A stretch of DNA of 64,000 nucleotides from Tridacna crocea (GCA_943736015.1 OX031059.1:18662001-18726000); one strand, 5' to 3'. Positions 39,800 to 49,419 are shown, counted from the first letter of the stretch. Translations and numbers: made by a program. Notes: generated by a model not told the origin, from the sequence alone.

Positions 39800-40065
39800 G
39801 TATAACTTGATGTGGTTATTTTAAAGGTCGAGGATAAAAGTGCAAAATCTGCATTTTGTGATGAAAGTGAAAGCAACAATTACAATCTAGCAAAAAAAAA
39901 TCTCGCAAAGGACGTAGTCTGACAAAAATGCGGCTAATTAACGCAAATAACAGCTAAGTAACGATACGACAATCTGCTTCTACCGACAATGAATCGATGT
40001 AATCTGTCTGCATTATCCTTCACTGTTTATACTGCAGTTTATTTCTGTCATGCAGATCACTTTTT

Positions 40066-40135
40066 AAAACATTGTAGTAAAAGGAGGAATGGCTCGCAAC
40101 GAGCATTTTAGGCCCTTTTTAAAGAAATGTATTTT
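40066..40135. repeat. HP-A2-like hairpin, degenerate
   Basis: AAAACATTGTAGTAAAAGGA then GGAATGGCTCGCAACGAGCA, followed by a poorly matching second arm. Confidence 0.6.
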
Positions 40136-40246
40136 GTTGTAATCATGTTTTGAAACATATTTAACTTTTTTTTGATATTTATTTTTACCGGAATATTTTC
40201 AAAAATTGTCTATTGCTTTTTACTACAGAACATTGTGTTGAGGAGT

Positions 40247-40475
40247 GGACTCTTCACCAAACGACAAAACTGTAGCGTGTCCGTATTGAAAGCATTTGCA
40301 GACGACAAAATAAAATAAAAGTGAGTGAAAATTTGATTTGTTTATGAAAGGTAGAAAACATTGTGGGAAAAGGAGAAAATGCTGGTTACCAGCATTTTCT
40401 CCTTTTCCCACAATGTTTTCAAAAGGCTTCTTCCTCAGGGTCGTTAAAAGTTGGCCTTGTGTGGTACTGGTTTAA
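40247..40475 (+). mobile_element. HP-A copy with perfect hairpin
   Basis: GGACTCTTCACCAAACGACA to GTGGTACTGGTTTAA. The hairpin at 40354-40420 is a perfect 33-base stem with apex GGTTACC. The left TTAA has changed. Confidence 0.92.
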
Positions 40476-40582
40476 AATCGGGAATGTTAGATAGACAAAC
40501 TAGATTAGAAGAAAACTTGCCACAGCAACATAGTAATACCGGTGAAAAAACTTATTGTGGACAAGTCTCCTCTTGCCAATAC

Positions 40583-40670
40583 ATATATTGTCGGTTTACT
40601 TAAAAAACCTCGTAACTACAGCTTGTAACAAGTTGTAGTTATGAGATTTTCGAAGTAAAACGATGATATT
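40583..40670. mobile_element. HP-I foldback element
   Basis: ATATTGTCGGTTTACTTAAA to GAAGTAAAACGATGATATT, with the stem CTCGTAACTACAGCTTGT and one or two mismatches. Confidence 0.85.
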
Positions 40671-40955
40671 TTATTTCACAATCTCAACAGCAAAAGAAAG
40701 CCTATGTTATCCAACCGTTTCCTCTACATACCTCACGATTTTGACCGAGCCTAAGAAATGACTTCTGTAGAAACAGAAGAAACGACACAAATAATAATGG
40801 GTATAAATGAAAACGTGGAATCTCAGTCAGTCGGTAGAAAATTACTGCAAAGCACGTTATTTGTTCGACAAATTGACATTTTACAAGGCTTTCTGCAATC
40901 CATCAAAGTTTCCCACTTTTCTTGTCGATCCTTTACCCAATTATCGCTGTTGACG

Positions 40956-41429
40956 CTAAACTCTTTTCCATATGACCATCTTGCACTTGCCCAAATTGAA
41001 AACGTATGAAGACAACAAATTAGATATGAACCAAACGGTATGATTTATCTCCAAAAGGTTAAAAATTAATGTGAGGAAATGAGACAATGCTGGTTGCCGG
41101 TGTAATGCAGAGAAATAACCCTCCCCTGCAAAATGACCCATGGGTCATTTCTCTACGTAGAGGAATGACCCGGTTCATTATTCTACGTAGAGAAATGACC
41201 CCAGAGGGTCAATTCTCTATGTAGAATAATGACCCAGGTCATTCGTCTGCGCAGTAAAATGACTTCTGGGGTCATTTCTCTACGTAGAAAAATGACCCCG
41301 GTCAATTTGTAGGGGAGGGTCCTTTCTCTGCATTACACCGGTATTTTCTCATGTTTCCCAAAACGCTATCAAGTGAGTTCCTTCTCAAAGTCGTTCCTCC
41401 AAACTCGGGCTTTTGTCGTACATGGTTAA
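40956..41429 (+). mobile_element. HP-A split at its hairpin apex by HP-H
   Basis: The long arm (CTAAACTCTTTTCCATATGA, CCAAATTGAAAACGTATGAA) leads to the left stem GAGGAAATGAGACAATGCTG then GTTG. After HP-H the right stem resumes as TATTTTCTCATGTTTCCCAA and the short arm ends GTACATGGTTAA. Confidence 0.83.
41097..41341. mobile_element. HP-H long copy with serial palindromes
   Basis: CCGGTGTAATGCAGAGAAAT in inverted orientation at both ends. The interior is a chain of alternating inverted units around TTTCTCTACGTAGAGGAATG, GGGTCATTTCTCTACGTAG and CTACGTAGAGAAATGACC. TACGTA is the repeated centre. Confidence 0.9.
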
Positions 41430-41549
41430 TATCAGAGGTTTGTTAAAAGGTATGGAACCAGACCAAACTGCACAGTCAATTGCTTACTGCTAAGGCTATG
41501 GCATAAAGCTTTCGTCATTTAAAGCCGGTGAATCTATTCCTTAGTCCTA

Positions 41550-41773
41550 GACAGAAATTTTGTAAATTTTGTTGAGCTTTATCCAAATTGAAAGTATTTG
41601 CAGACAACAAAATTAGAGTGACTCAAATATTGAAGTTTGTTTTTGGAAGAGTAGAAAACATTGTGGGAAATGGAGAAAATGCTGGTTACCAGCATTTTCC
41701 CCTTTTCCCACAGTTTTCAACAGGCTTTTTCCTCAGGGTCGTGAAAACCAGGGAATGTTTGGAAATAGGTTAA
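41550..41773 (+). mobile_element. HP-A copy
   Basis: The left end is altered (AATTTTGTAAATTTTGTTGA). The long arm GAAAGTATTTGCAGACAACA, the hairpin with apex GGTTACC and the short arm CAGGGTCGTGAAAACCAGGG lead to a TTAA at 41770-41773. Confidence 0.87.
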
Positions 41774-41790
41774 CGACCCAGTGGCAAAAG

Positions 41791-41830
41791 TAAGCTGTAG
41801 TTACGAGGTTTTTGAAGTAAACCGACGGTG
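41791..41830 (+). repeat. HP-I half, broken at the apex
   Basis: TAAGCTGTAGTTACGAGGTT then TTTGAAGTAAACCGACGG is one arm from the turn outward. The other arm is missing. Confidence 0.75.
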
Positions 41831-41864
41831 TGCTCTTTCTTGTCCCTCACGCAACTTAATAGTG

Positions 41865-42225
41865 ATGCAGGTATAAGCGTTGTACGCGCATGTCATATTC
41901 TTCGAAGATTCGACCTGTCTTATATGACGCATCACTCTCCCCGAGTTCGGGGAAACTGTAATATTACGCGCTATAAAGTAGCAATGGAGAAAATAGCTTT
42001 TATCAATACATTTGTGGGGAAATGAGGCCTATTTTAGCTCCAGATCTCTCTAAATTGCTGATCATAGCTGAGAGAATCGCACGAGGTAGTAAACGTGTAT
42101 TTTAGTTTTAAATATAAAGTAACGGTTGTCGCGCAGGAAAGTGGTTCGGTTCTGTACCCAGGATGCCCAAATTAGATAGATGAGTATTCATGGAATGCCA
42201 TCTAGCGGGAGATAATGAGGTATAA
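41865..42225 (+). repeat. Dispersed repeat P, copy 1
   Basis: Aligns with 50522-50868: CATGTCATATTCTTCGAAGA, TTCGACCTGTCTTATATGAC, CGGTTGTCGCGCAGGAAAGT and GGAATGCCATCTAGCGGGAG recur there with changes. Function unknown; it could be an old paralogous or transposon segment. Confidence 0.78.
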
Positions 42226-42582
42226 GATGCAGAGCTTTGAAATGGTCAGACGGATGAAGCAGAAAATATCGCGTCTAACATTGAATTGCGTGCATGCAAC
42301 GAATCAGGGAAGATCGAATAAAGCGGATGAAATACTGCGTTTTTGCTTCATTATCTTAGTTGCTTTTTTCTCGTTGCCCATTTCCTTTGAAACTTAAGAA
42401 ATTTCAACATAAAACTGTCAAGATAACGTGAAGATATGCACAAAAAAATATAACATCGAAAGTTATCACCATGATCCGGTTAAAAAACGTCGTTTGAATA
42501 TTGACTACCCTGAATACCAGGGAATAATTTTTTTCTATATTTTTTTCAGATTTTCCAAATTTGAAGACACGAAAAAGTGGAC
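42226..42582. other. No gene or repeat recognised
   Basis: Nothing supported. Confidence 0.45.
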
Positions 42583-42798
42583 CCTAAACACTGAAGGCTG
42601 CTAGGCACGACTCAGGGACCTTTTGCGGACAGTGTAGATCAAGATCAGACTGCACAGAACGTGCAGTCTGATCTTGAATCTACATTGTCCAATAAGATTA
42701 TATCTTTTCCAAAATAAATTCCTTTGAAATAGCAAAAAATATGTTTCTGCTAATGGCTTGTAAGTTTCAGTTCACCCATTCAACACGATAAGGTTTAA
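42583..42798 (+). mobile_element. HP-B copy
   Basis: CTAAACACTGAAGGCTGCTA to ACGATAAGGTTTAA. The hairpin (42627-42690) is well paired with loop CACAGAACGTG. Confidence 0.9.
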
Positions 42799-43179
42799 CT
42801 AGGAAGATGCTTTCATGTTCTGTCATAACAAGAAACATCCAACACGAGATCCTTTATTTTGGATGTGCTCCAAAGGTTGACCCCGCTCATCATTGGGATT
42901 CGGACCCAAAAGGTCTGTCGTGAATGGCCAAAACTTCTACCTGCACTATACAGGCGGGGGGGGGGGAAAGGGTGAGGAAGAGGGAGGGGGGATGATATTG
43001 GGTATTTCATGTCAGAATGTCAGAACGTTTATCTATTGAGTCTCTGCGTGAGTTTCACTCTTTAGAGGTCGAAGTTAACATTATTATACAATATGAGCCT
43101 TGCACCGAGTACGTTAAAGAACCAGACGAACTTGGATGGGTTCGTCCTGTATCTGCACTATCCTCCGTAACAATACCAA

Positions 43180-43262
43180 CAGCCTTGGGTGGGTGGGTGG
43201 TGGGGGGCGTCGCACATATGGGCAATTGGTGGCGACAATAAATAAAAGCAAATTCAATCAAT
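43180..43262 (+). repeat. SINE-like 3' tail
   Basis: ATTGGTGGCGACAATAAATA then AAAGCAAATTCAATCAATCA resembles the AATC-tailed ends at 36030 and 37420. The head is not recognisable. G-rich runs lie nearby at 42957-42968. Confidence 0.45.
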
Positions 43263-43465
43263 CAATTCTTTAGATTCGTCAAAATTCAAAGCATTGCAGA
43301 CGACATTCTAGAAGTGCCTCGAATGACTATTTATCTTTGACATAATTATAGACAACAATTTGCTGTTAGCAACATTTTCTCCTTTTTCTGCGTTGTTTTC
43401 TGTGATCTTATTCCAAGGTTTTGGGGTCTTTTAAATACAGGACTGTACTGTAAAAGGTGGAATTA
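43263..43465 (+). mobile_element. HP-A degenerate copy
   Basis: TTCAAAGCATTGCAGACGAC marks the long arm. The left stem is decayed, the right stem AACATTTTCTCCTTTTTCTG remains, and the short arm is eroded. Confidence 0.65.
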
Positions 43466-43506
43466 AACAAAATCGGCGAGATTTCTCTATTTTGCAACAT
43501 TCCCCT

Positions 43507-43734
43507 TTAACTCATTACCAAACGACAATATTTCAGGCTTGTCCAAATTGAAAGCATTGGCAGATGACAAAATAAAAGTGACAGAAATTTGAAATTTGTT
43601 TTGTGAAGGTCAGAAAACATTGTGGGAAAAGGAGAAAATGCTGGTTACCAGCATTTTCTCTTTTTCCCACAATGTTTTCTAAAGGTTTCTTTCTCAGGGG
43701 CGTCAAAAGTAGGGATTGTGTGGTAATGTGTTAA
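43507..43734 (+). mobile_element. HP-A copy, complete with both TTAA
   Basis: TTAACTCATTACCAAACGAC to GTGTGGTAATGTGTTAA. The hairpin (43613-43679) has apex GGTTACC and one mismatch. Very similar to 52942-53170, suggesting the youngest subfamily here. Confidence 0.94.
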
Positions 43735-43919
43735 ACTTTTTGTTAGCGTAAAACCCGCCCCTTTAAGAAACAAGGTTGCTGAAAGAATGTGAAATTAATC
43801 TACCGCTCTTCCGTTCGCTTAAAAATATTAACAGAGTGGCGCTCTGTGAGAGAGAGGTCTAGAGCATTTGTGTTAATTAACCAAACACGTTATCGCATGC
43901 AATGGATCTATTTCTTTTT

Positions 43920-44130
43920 TCAATCCTTAAGCTATTAAGTGAAACTCAATGACCTTTTGCGGACAGTGTAGAACAAGATCAGACTGCACAGAATATGCAG
44001 TCTGATCTTGGATCTACACTGTCCGATAAGGTAATATCTTTCCCCGATTAAATAATTTTGAAATAGCAAAATTTGGGATTTTACTATCAGCTCAAAAGTT
44101 TCATTTCACATATTTAGAAGGATAAGGATG
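43920..44130 (+). mobile_element. HP-B copy
   Basis: TCAATCCTTAAGCTATTAAG to TAGAAGGATAAGGAT. The hairpin at 43960-44025 is nearly perfect with loop CACAGAATATG. Both terminal TTAA are altered. Confidence 0.88.
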
Positions 44131-44145
44131 TAGAAGATACGGATT

Positions 44146-44284
44146 GAACCATGAAGTAGAGAGGTCCTTTGACTTGTAGAACGTTGATAGAAAAAAATCG
44201 GTCCAGGTTAGCATCCCCCCGGTTTGTGCTGGCTAAAATGGAACGATACTTTTCGCAGATGAATTGAAATCCCCTTTTCCTTAA
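44146..44284 (-). mobile_element. HP-C degenerate copy
   Basis: CCATGAAGTAGAGAGGTCCT, a decayed stem CCAGGTTAGCATCCCCCCGG, and GAACGATACTTTTCGCAGAT at the right. Confidence 0.62.
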
Positions 44285-44377
44285 AAGTTAACTGGTTGCC
44301 TTCTGAAACGATATGAAGCAAGAAACAACGGAGATATGGATAGTCAACATGCGCACAGGTTTGTTACTTGATAAGAT

Positions 44378-44452
44378 GTGAAATCATTGCAGCAAAGGGA
44401 GGAATGCTCATGTTAATGAGCATTTTATCATTCTGTCTCATTGTTTTCGGAA
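44378..44452. repeat. HP-A2-like hairpin, degenerate
   Basis: CATTGCAGCAAAGGGAGGAA then TGCTCATGTTAATGAGCATT; the turn is well paired and the stem base is decayed. Confidence 0.6.
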
Positions 44453-44602
44453 GTGATCTGGTTTAAGAGAAAAAAGTCCATTGCATGACTTGTATAGTAA
44501 ACGTCTTTACACCTTATACCGGTAATTATTGTCTTTCGGTAAAAAAGATGTCCAGATCTTGCCATGTTAAAGTTGGATTGGTTTAAATATCTCATGATAT
44601 AT

Positions 44603-44667
44603 CGGACAGCGTAGATCGAAGACCAGACTGCACATTCCTGCAGTCTGATCTTAATCCACGCTGCCCG
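44603..44667. mobile_element. HP-B hairpin with paired change
   Basis: CGGACAGCGTAGATCGAAGA and TAATCCACGCTGCCCG. CAGTGT became CAGCGT, with ACACTG to ACGCTG in the other arm. The loop CACATTCCTG is shortened. Confidence 0.82.
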
Positions 44668-44991
44668 AAAAAGCTGTCATAATCGTGCTTGGTAAGCAAA
44701 GGGCTCTCGTAATCATTTGACACAATATAACAAAGCTCTATCACGCAATTTATGCGGTTTAGTGTTACATACATTACGTTTTAGTTTCACTGTTCTACAT
44801 GTGCTTCGTTTCATTCCACCGAGCTTCGGTTACTGTGGTAACGAGGAAAGCCAGGAAAGCAGGGGCTAAAGATTCGAACCGCCGCTCAGTCTAAACATTA
44901 TTCGATTATTGATTTCGGTGTTTGCGACAAGACTAGTTCGTTGAATCGTTGAATGGTTGGTTGGGTGGCTGGTAAGTTGGTTGGTGGATTG

Positions 44992-45086
44992 TTCATTCAT
45001 TCATTCATTCATTCATTCATTCACTCATTCATTCATTCATTCATTCATTCATTCATTCAAGTTATTCATTCATTCAAGTTATTCAT
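44992..45086. repeat. (TTCA)n microsatellite
   Basis: About 95 bases of TTCA units with few interruptions, preceded by GGTTGGTT-rich sequence from 44950. Confidence 0.95.
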
Positions 45087-45126
45087 GTATCTACTTGTGT
45101 TGCTACAAAAACGTCGCTGATAGCAT

Positions 45127-45194
45127 TTTCTACAGTATATCGCTTATGTCTCTGCAGCAATTTCTACAGTTTATCGCTTATGTCTCTGCAGCAA
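45127..45194. repeat. 34-bp tandem duplication
   Basis: Two units that differ at one base: TTTCTACAGTATATCGCTTA then TGTCTCTGCAGCAA, and the same with TTTATCGC. The second starts at 45161. A recent slippage-type duplication. Confidence 0.92.
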
Positions 45195-45790
45195 GCTCAT
45201 ATAGTCTCAACAATGATACTTTTATTCGTATTTGGACACCGATTGTCCACCATACCGTCTCCAAATCCATATTGAATTTTCAGATTGCAAAGCTACAGCG
45301 CATTACTGACTTTATTCCTCGGTTTAATCTGTCATGCAGCAGAATGGTTTTAATTTTTCCCAACACAAATGACAAAAGGACACATTGTTAATTGTTGCAT
45401 CACCCAAGGCACATTGAGAAGTCATTTATAACCTGTATTTCCCGAAACAACAAATAATTCATCGTATTTGGCAGGCATTTTGTATCTTTTTTTGGGGGGA
45501 ACGGTTATATCTCGAGTAAAAGATAAACGTTTATTATATTACGCGTTTTATTTGAAAATAGTCGTATTTGAAACGATGGATTATTGAGCAACAGATCTAT
45601 TAAAATTCTCTTTTTGCCTGCACTTTGTGAAAATATGTGAGTCTAAACGAGTGCAAAAAAACTGTGCGGAGATTTCACCCACTTTTCTCGCAACCATCTC
45701 TGTATCCAGAGATGACTGGTCAAAACTAAAATTATATCAATGAACAGTTATCTAGGCTAGTAGCGCATCTAATAATCGGACTGTCCTCTT
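45195..45790. other. No gene or repeat recognised
   Basis: An open frame of 144 codons (44957-45391) is mostly the TTCA repeat plus unremarkable sequence. I do not call it. Confidence 0.5.
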
Positions 45791-46011
45791 TTAACCCTTT
45801 ACTCCATAGATACTCATTTCTACGCATTGCTTGTATGAGCCTTTGGAAAACATTGTGACAAAAGGTGAAATTGTTCGTGACGAGCAATTTTACCTTTTGT
45901 CACAATATTTTCTATGCTATCAAAAGGTGTCATATACACGTAAGAAACAGTTTCATCCTTTCTGTTATTTAGGGTCAATTAGAGATACCATAGAAATGCG
46001 TAAAGGGTTTA
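45791..46011 (+). mobile_element. HP-E copy
   Basis: TTAACCCTTTACTCCATAGA to ATGCGTAAAGGGTTTAC. The stem GTGACAAAAGGTGAAATTGT pairs with a right arm TTTTACCTTTTGTCACAATA. A GTGGC to GTGAC change is matched by GTCAC. The right TTAA is now TTTA. Confidence 0.9.
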
Positions 46012-46228
46012 CCTTATCCTGCTATATAACTATATATATATAAAATTAAATTTTCGATTCCATGTTAATAACCCAAATATAGTTGTAACGAAGTTATGTT
46101 TTGGGGAATAATATGTCCTTATCGGACAGTGCAGATCAAAGATCAGACTGCACGTTCAGTGCAGTCTGATCTTGATTTACACTGTCCGCAAAAGGTCATC
46201 TAGTCGCGCTAAGCAGCCAAGGGATTAA
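46008..46228 (-). mobile_element. HP-B sharing its edge with HP-E
   Basis: Starts TTTACCTTATCCTGCTATAT at the edge of the preceding HP-E and ends AAGCAGCCAAGGGATTAA. The hairpin at 46133-46188 has loop CACGTTCAGTG. A TA run of about 12 bases lies in the long arm. Confidence 0.9.
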
Positions 46229-46459
46229 AAGTTTCCTCCTCCCCTTTTCCATTAATACAATGCTCAGAACTTCTCCCAAGCAACTGGTAGCTTTCCTAGA
46301 TTTAAAAGATCAGTACATTTTTGTGGGAGATTTCCGTCGCATTAATTCTAATCTTTGCTCGAAAAGAAGCCGAGCCGTATGGGTGTTCGCACACACAACC
46401 CCTAGATTTACAGCATTATGCCTAACCCGCTTGTAGGCGCTAAACATGATATATTTTCA

Positions 46460-46585
46460 CTTGTCCTCACAATGTTGTTCTGTCTTTCTAAAAAGCAAAA
46501 TCCATCATTTGAGCTACAATTTATTTGTCGTCTGCAACTGCTTTCAATTTGGACAAGTTTAAAATTTTGTCGTTTGGTGCAAGAT
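46460..46585 (-). mobile_element. HP-A right half
   Basis: Stem base TCCTCACAATGTTGTTCTGT and a good long arm (TTGTCGTCTGCAACTGCTTT then AAAATTTTGTCGTTTGGTGC). The turn and left stem are missing. Confidence 0.7.
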
Positions 46586-46711
46586 GAGATCAACTTGAGA
46601 TCGTCCAAAAATGCTAAGGATGCGAAAATGGACATGATCTTACTAACTTGACCCGGAATGATGTAACGTGAAACACCTTTAAAGGCTTTTTTTTTTGCTT
46701 TGTAACGTTTA

Positions 46712-46930
46712 AAATCCTACACTTAACGATTTCAGTGTTTCATCGACTACTTGGAGAAAAGCTTTCTGAAAACACTGAGGGAAAAGGAGAAAATGCTGGT
46801 TACCAGCATTTTCTCCTTTTCCCTCAATGTTTTTCGCCCTTTGAAAATAAAATCGATCATTCGAGCATAAGTTGTCGTCTACGGCTGCTATCCGTTTAGG
46901 CAATTCTTAAATGATTTTCGCCTGGTGAAG
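46712..46930 (-). mobile_element. HP-A copy with flipped apex
   Basis: The short arm is on the left (TTAACGATTTCAGTGTTTCA) and the long arm on the right (GTCGTCTACGGCTGCTATCC), so it is a minus copy. The apex nevertheless reads GGTTACC, as in plus copies. The stem at 46768-46834 has GAGGG paired with CCCTC in place of GTGGG and CCCAC. Confidence 0.85.
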
Positions 46931-47214
46931 AGACCGCCCGAATAATATTACGTGTCCTCATTTTTTACGTAAGACACCATGTTTTGTGTTAGCGATTGTC
47001 AGGGCTGTCAACATAGGTAAAATTTGTATAACTTTCATACAGTTTGCAACAGATTACTTTTCAAAACATTGTTGCAATTTGCAAAAGGAGAAAATGATCC
47101 ATGGGCAATAGGGCTAGTTTAATTTGGTTTAAACTTACTTATCTTACAACGTTTGGCCAAAAGCTCCACAGTTTATATTTGTCACTCTCCATGATTGCTC
47201 CAATGTGAACCGTA

Positions 47215-47340
47215 ACGAGTACTCGCCATCCCCTTCCCAATCAGGCTAGGTTCAAGTTTGACCCCACTCACGATATTCGAACCCGGAATCTTTTATATGA
47301 CAGGCCGATACTTAACCTAAGTACCTCTGTTCCCCAACTA
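47215..47340 (-). mobile_element. tRNA-like SINE head
   Basis: On the minus strand, AGAGGTACTTAGGTTAAGTA then TTCCGGGTTCGAATATCGTG contains a B-box-like GGTTCGAATAT. The 3' body is eroded. Confidence 0.6.
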
Positions 47341-47433
47341 GAGACGTGGTTTACATTATACTCGTATACTCGCCATAGGCGTTTATTTTTTTTTTTGCGA
47401 AGCTCTGCGTAAAGTTCTGAAGTTTTCTCAGCG

Positions 47434-47548
47434 TTAACTCTGGACCAAACGTCACTATTATAGCCTAATTCAACTTGAGAGCATTTGCAGATGAAGAAGT
47501 AAATGTTACCTTATCTTGGAGTCTGTCTTTAAGGGAGTAGAAAACGTA
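47434..47548 (+). mobile_element. HP-A left half
   Basis: TTAACTCTGGACCAAACGTC, TTGAGAGCATTTGCAGATGA and GGAGTAGAAAACGTAG. The break lies at the stem base; the hairpin is absent. Confidence 0.72.
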
Positions 47549-48190
47549 GACCTAACGCTCATCTCGTAATTTCCACCGTTTGCCGTAACATGCAAAAGTT
47601 ACAAACAAAGCGTCTAATACAATCTTTCAATTTATGCTTCTAACTCGGCCTTTTTTATTTAGACTTTCGTCAAAATCCGTAAATTTTGGTTATTCACCGT
47701 GGCGTACCCATTTCACATAGGAACGCATTACGTTTCAAGCGCGAGAAATGTAGGATTGCTGCGCCTAAACGACGTCATAATTATTTCCTGCGCAGAAGCT
47801 ACTACTTCCGCCTTCAACTGGAGCGTTTTAAAATGGGAAATTGTTAATTTACATTTTTTATAACAGTGAATCATCAAACTATAGTCCACCACTTTTCCCG
47901 ATAATCCACCGAAAAGTATGAAATAAAAGGTGATATCATTAGTTTCTTGGCAGACGTCGGCGTAAGGTATTTCCAGAAATTCTCGTCTGCCACAGCGTCT
48001 CAGTGTCTCAAATAGTGTTTACGTAACGCTCGTCTGTATTCTAGAAACAATGCGAATTTCGGAAGTGGGAAAAGAATGCCGACCACTCCATAAAGTAAAT
48101 AAACACATTTTAACACCTAAGAGCACCAAACAGAACTAATAGACATTTTCTGTTTAGAAAATGATCCAAATAATAGCAATTCCATAACTG
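47549..48190. other. Unassigned, with one less AT-rich block
   Basis: Around 47761-47815 are GACGTCATAA (CRE-like), CCTGCGCAGAAG (NRF1 half-site-like) and ACTTCCGCC (ETS-like) within 45 bases. Such clusters occur in housekeeping promoters, but no transcript or exon is evident here. Confidence 0.2.
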
Positions 48191-48215
48191 TTTTTACTAC
48201 ACTAAATCAGTAAAA

Positions 48216-48281
48216 CGGACAGTGTAGATCAAAGATCAGACTGCACGATTTGTGCAGTCTGATCTTTATCTGCACTGTCCG
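48216..48281 (-). mobile_element. HP-B hairpin with short arm
   Basis: CGGACAGTGTAGATCAAAGA to TTTATCTGCACTGTCCG with loop CACGATTTGTG. A recognisable short arm (GCAAAGACAACTTAAGTTGC) runs to about 48320; the left arm is unclear. Confidence 0.82.
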
Positions 48282-48507
48282 CAAAGACAACTTAAGTTGC
48301 GAAAGGCAATGTAAGGGTTTACACATATTAACACCTGCAGACATTTGTTTCTTCTTGTCTGTCGGCAAATCAATTTTGAAAGTATCGCGGAAAATGGAAG
48401 ACATTACCCATAGCGTAAACAATGCACGTTTCTTTTTTGTGGGAAAAGAATGCTAACCACTTCACTAAACAAATAAAAAACTTCTAACATTATCTAAAGA
48501 ATACAAC

Positions 48508-48592
48508 TTTTGAAATCACTACAGCAAAAGGCGAAATTACCCATGAGCAACAATTTCTCCTTTACAAGCAAAGTTTACTAACATCTCACAGG
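48508..48592. repeat. HP-A2-like remnant
   Basis: ATCACTACAGCAAAAGGCGA, then AATTACCCATGAGCAA and CAATTTCTCCTTTACAAGCA; a decayed stem and turn. Confidence 0.5.
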
Positions 48593-48601
48593 CAAAATTC
48601 C

Positions 48602-49085
48602 CGGCCAGGTAGCTCAGTTGTTCGCGTATATGAATCATGACTTGGTGGCTGCAAGTTCGATATTCAGGTGAGGCAAACTTTCTCTCCGGCAATTTTCGCC
48701 TCTCAACTCTAATGCATATGAGGAGAGTAATTAGCGACTTGCAAAGAAATTTGTGTCAGCTCTGATCAGAGAAAGCCAGGAAACACATGCATAGGGGTAT
48801 TGACCGCCGTGATATGACCTTATCTGTTAACCCTTTACTACACAGTCCCTACTTTTGACGCTCTTAAGAAAAAAGCCTTTTGAAAACGCTATGGGAAAAG
48901 GAGAAAATGCTGGTAACCAGCATTTTCTCCTTTTCCCACAGTGTTTTCTACCCTTCCCAGAACAAATTTCTATTTTTTAGTCACTTTTATTTTGTCGTCT
49001 GCAAATGCTTTCAATTTGGACTAGCCTAAAATTTTCTTGTGTGGTAAAGACTTAAAACGCAATTAAACTCCAGCGCAATCAAACA
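48602..49085 (+). mobile_element. tRNA-headed SINE interrupted by HP-A
   Basis: Starts CCGGCCAGGTAGCTCAGTTG (A box) with GCAAGTTCGATATTC (B box). The body ends TATGACCTTATCTGTTAA, where an HP-A begins. After it the SINE end resumes as AACGCAATTAAACTCCAGCG. Same family as 9205-9459. Confidence 0.88.
48827..49055 (-). mobile_element. HP-A inserted in a SINE TTAA
   Basis: TTAACCCTTTACTACACAGT to GTGTGGTAAAGACTTAA, with TTAA retained at both edges. The hairpin is nearly perfect with apex GGTAACC. The empty site is GCTGTTAAAGTGGCGTTAAA on the minus strand of 9205-9459. Confidence 0.93.
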
Positions 49086-49419
49086 GGCAACCTACAGCAG
49101 TCGAGCATTTTTTTATTGCACTGCTGTTGTTGTCCGTACTTTTGGGAGACAAAATTTGGAACAAAAGCAGGTACATGTACTTGTACCAGGCAGTCGTTCC
49201 TTTTTCTGCAGTGTTTTCTAGTGTTTCTATATCATTGCAGAAAAGAAATGTCATTTTGACTGGTAATTGATAGACCACAAATGATCGTAGAAAAAGTAAG
49301 TAATTTTTTCAGTATTTAACGTCATTTTTAACATTATTTCAATGACATTACGGTAACCATTGTGAGAGAAATGGATCCAAACGCAAATAACGATCATAAA
49401 TCCTAGGGAAAAAAATGTT

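Noticed and set aside
40758..41009. 83-codon open frame beginning MTSVETEETTQIIMGINENV
   Set aside because: The first 50 residues look somewhat protein-like, but the end runs into an HP-A arm and no splice or polyadenylation context was seen.
44957..45391. 144-codon open frame
   Set aside because: Its first part is the TTCA microsatellite (Ser-Phe-Ile-His repeats) and the rest has no recognisable domain.
47060..47100. Another HP-A stem arm (AAAACATTGTTGCAATTTGC then AAAAGGAGAAAATGATCC)
   Set aside because: Likely a remnant but too short and decayed to place its ends, so not listed as a feature.
49115..49270. Possible decayed HP-A to the right of the SINE (TTTTTCTGCAGTGTTTTCTA)
   Set aside because: Only one short block matches; could be chance.
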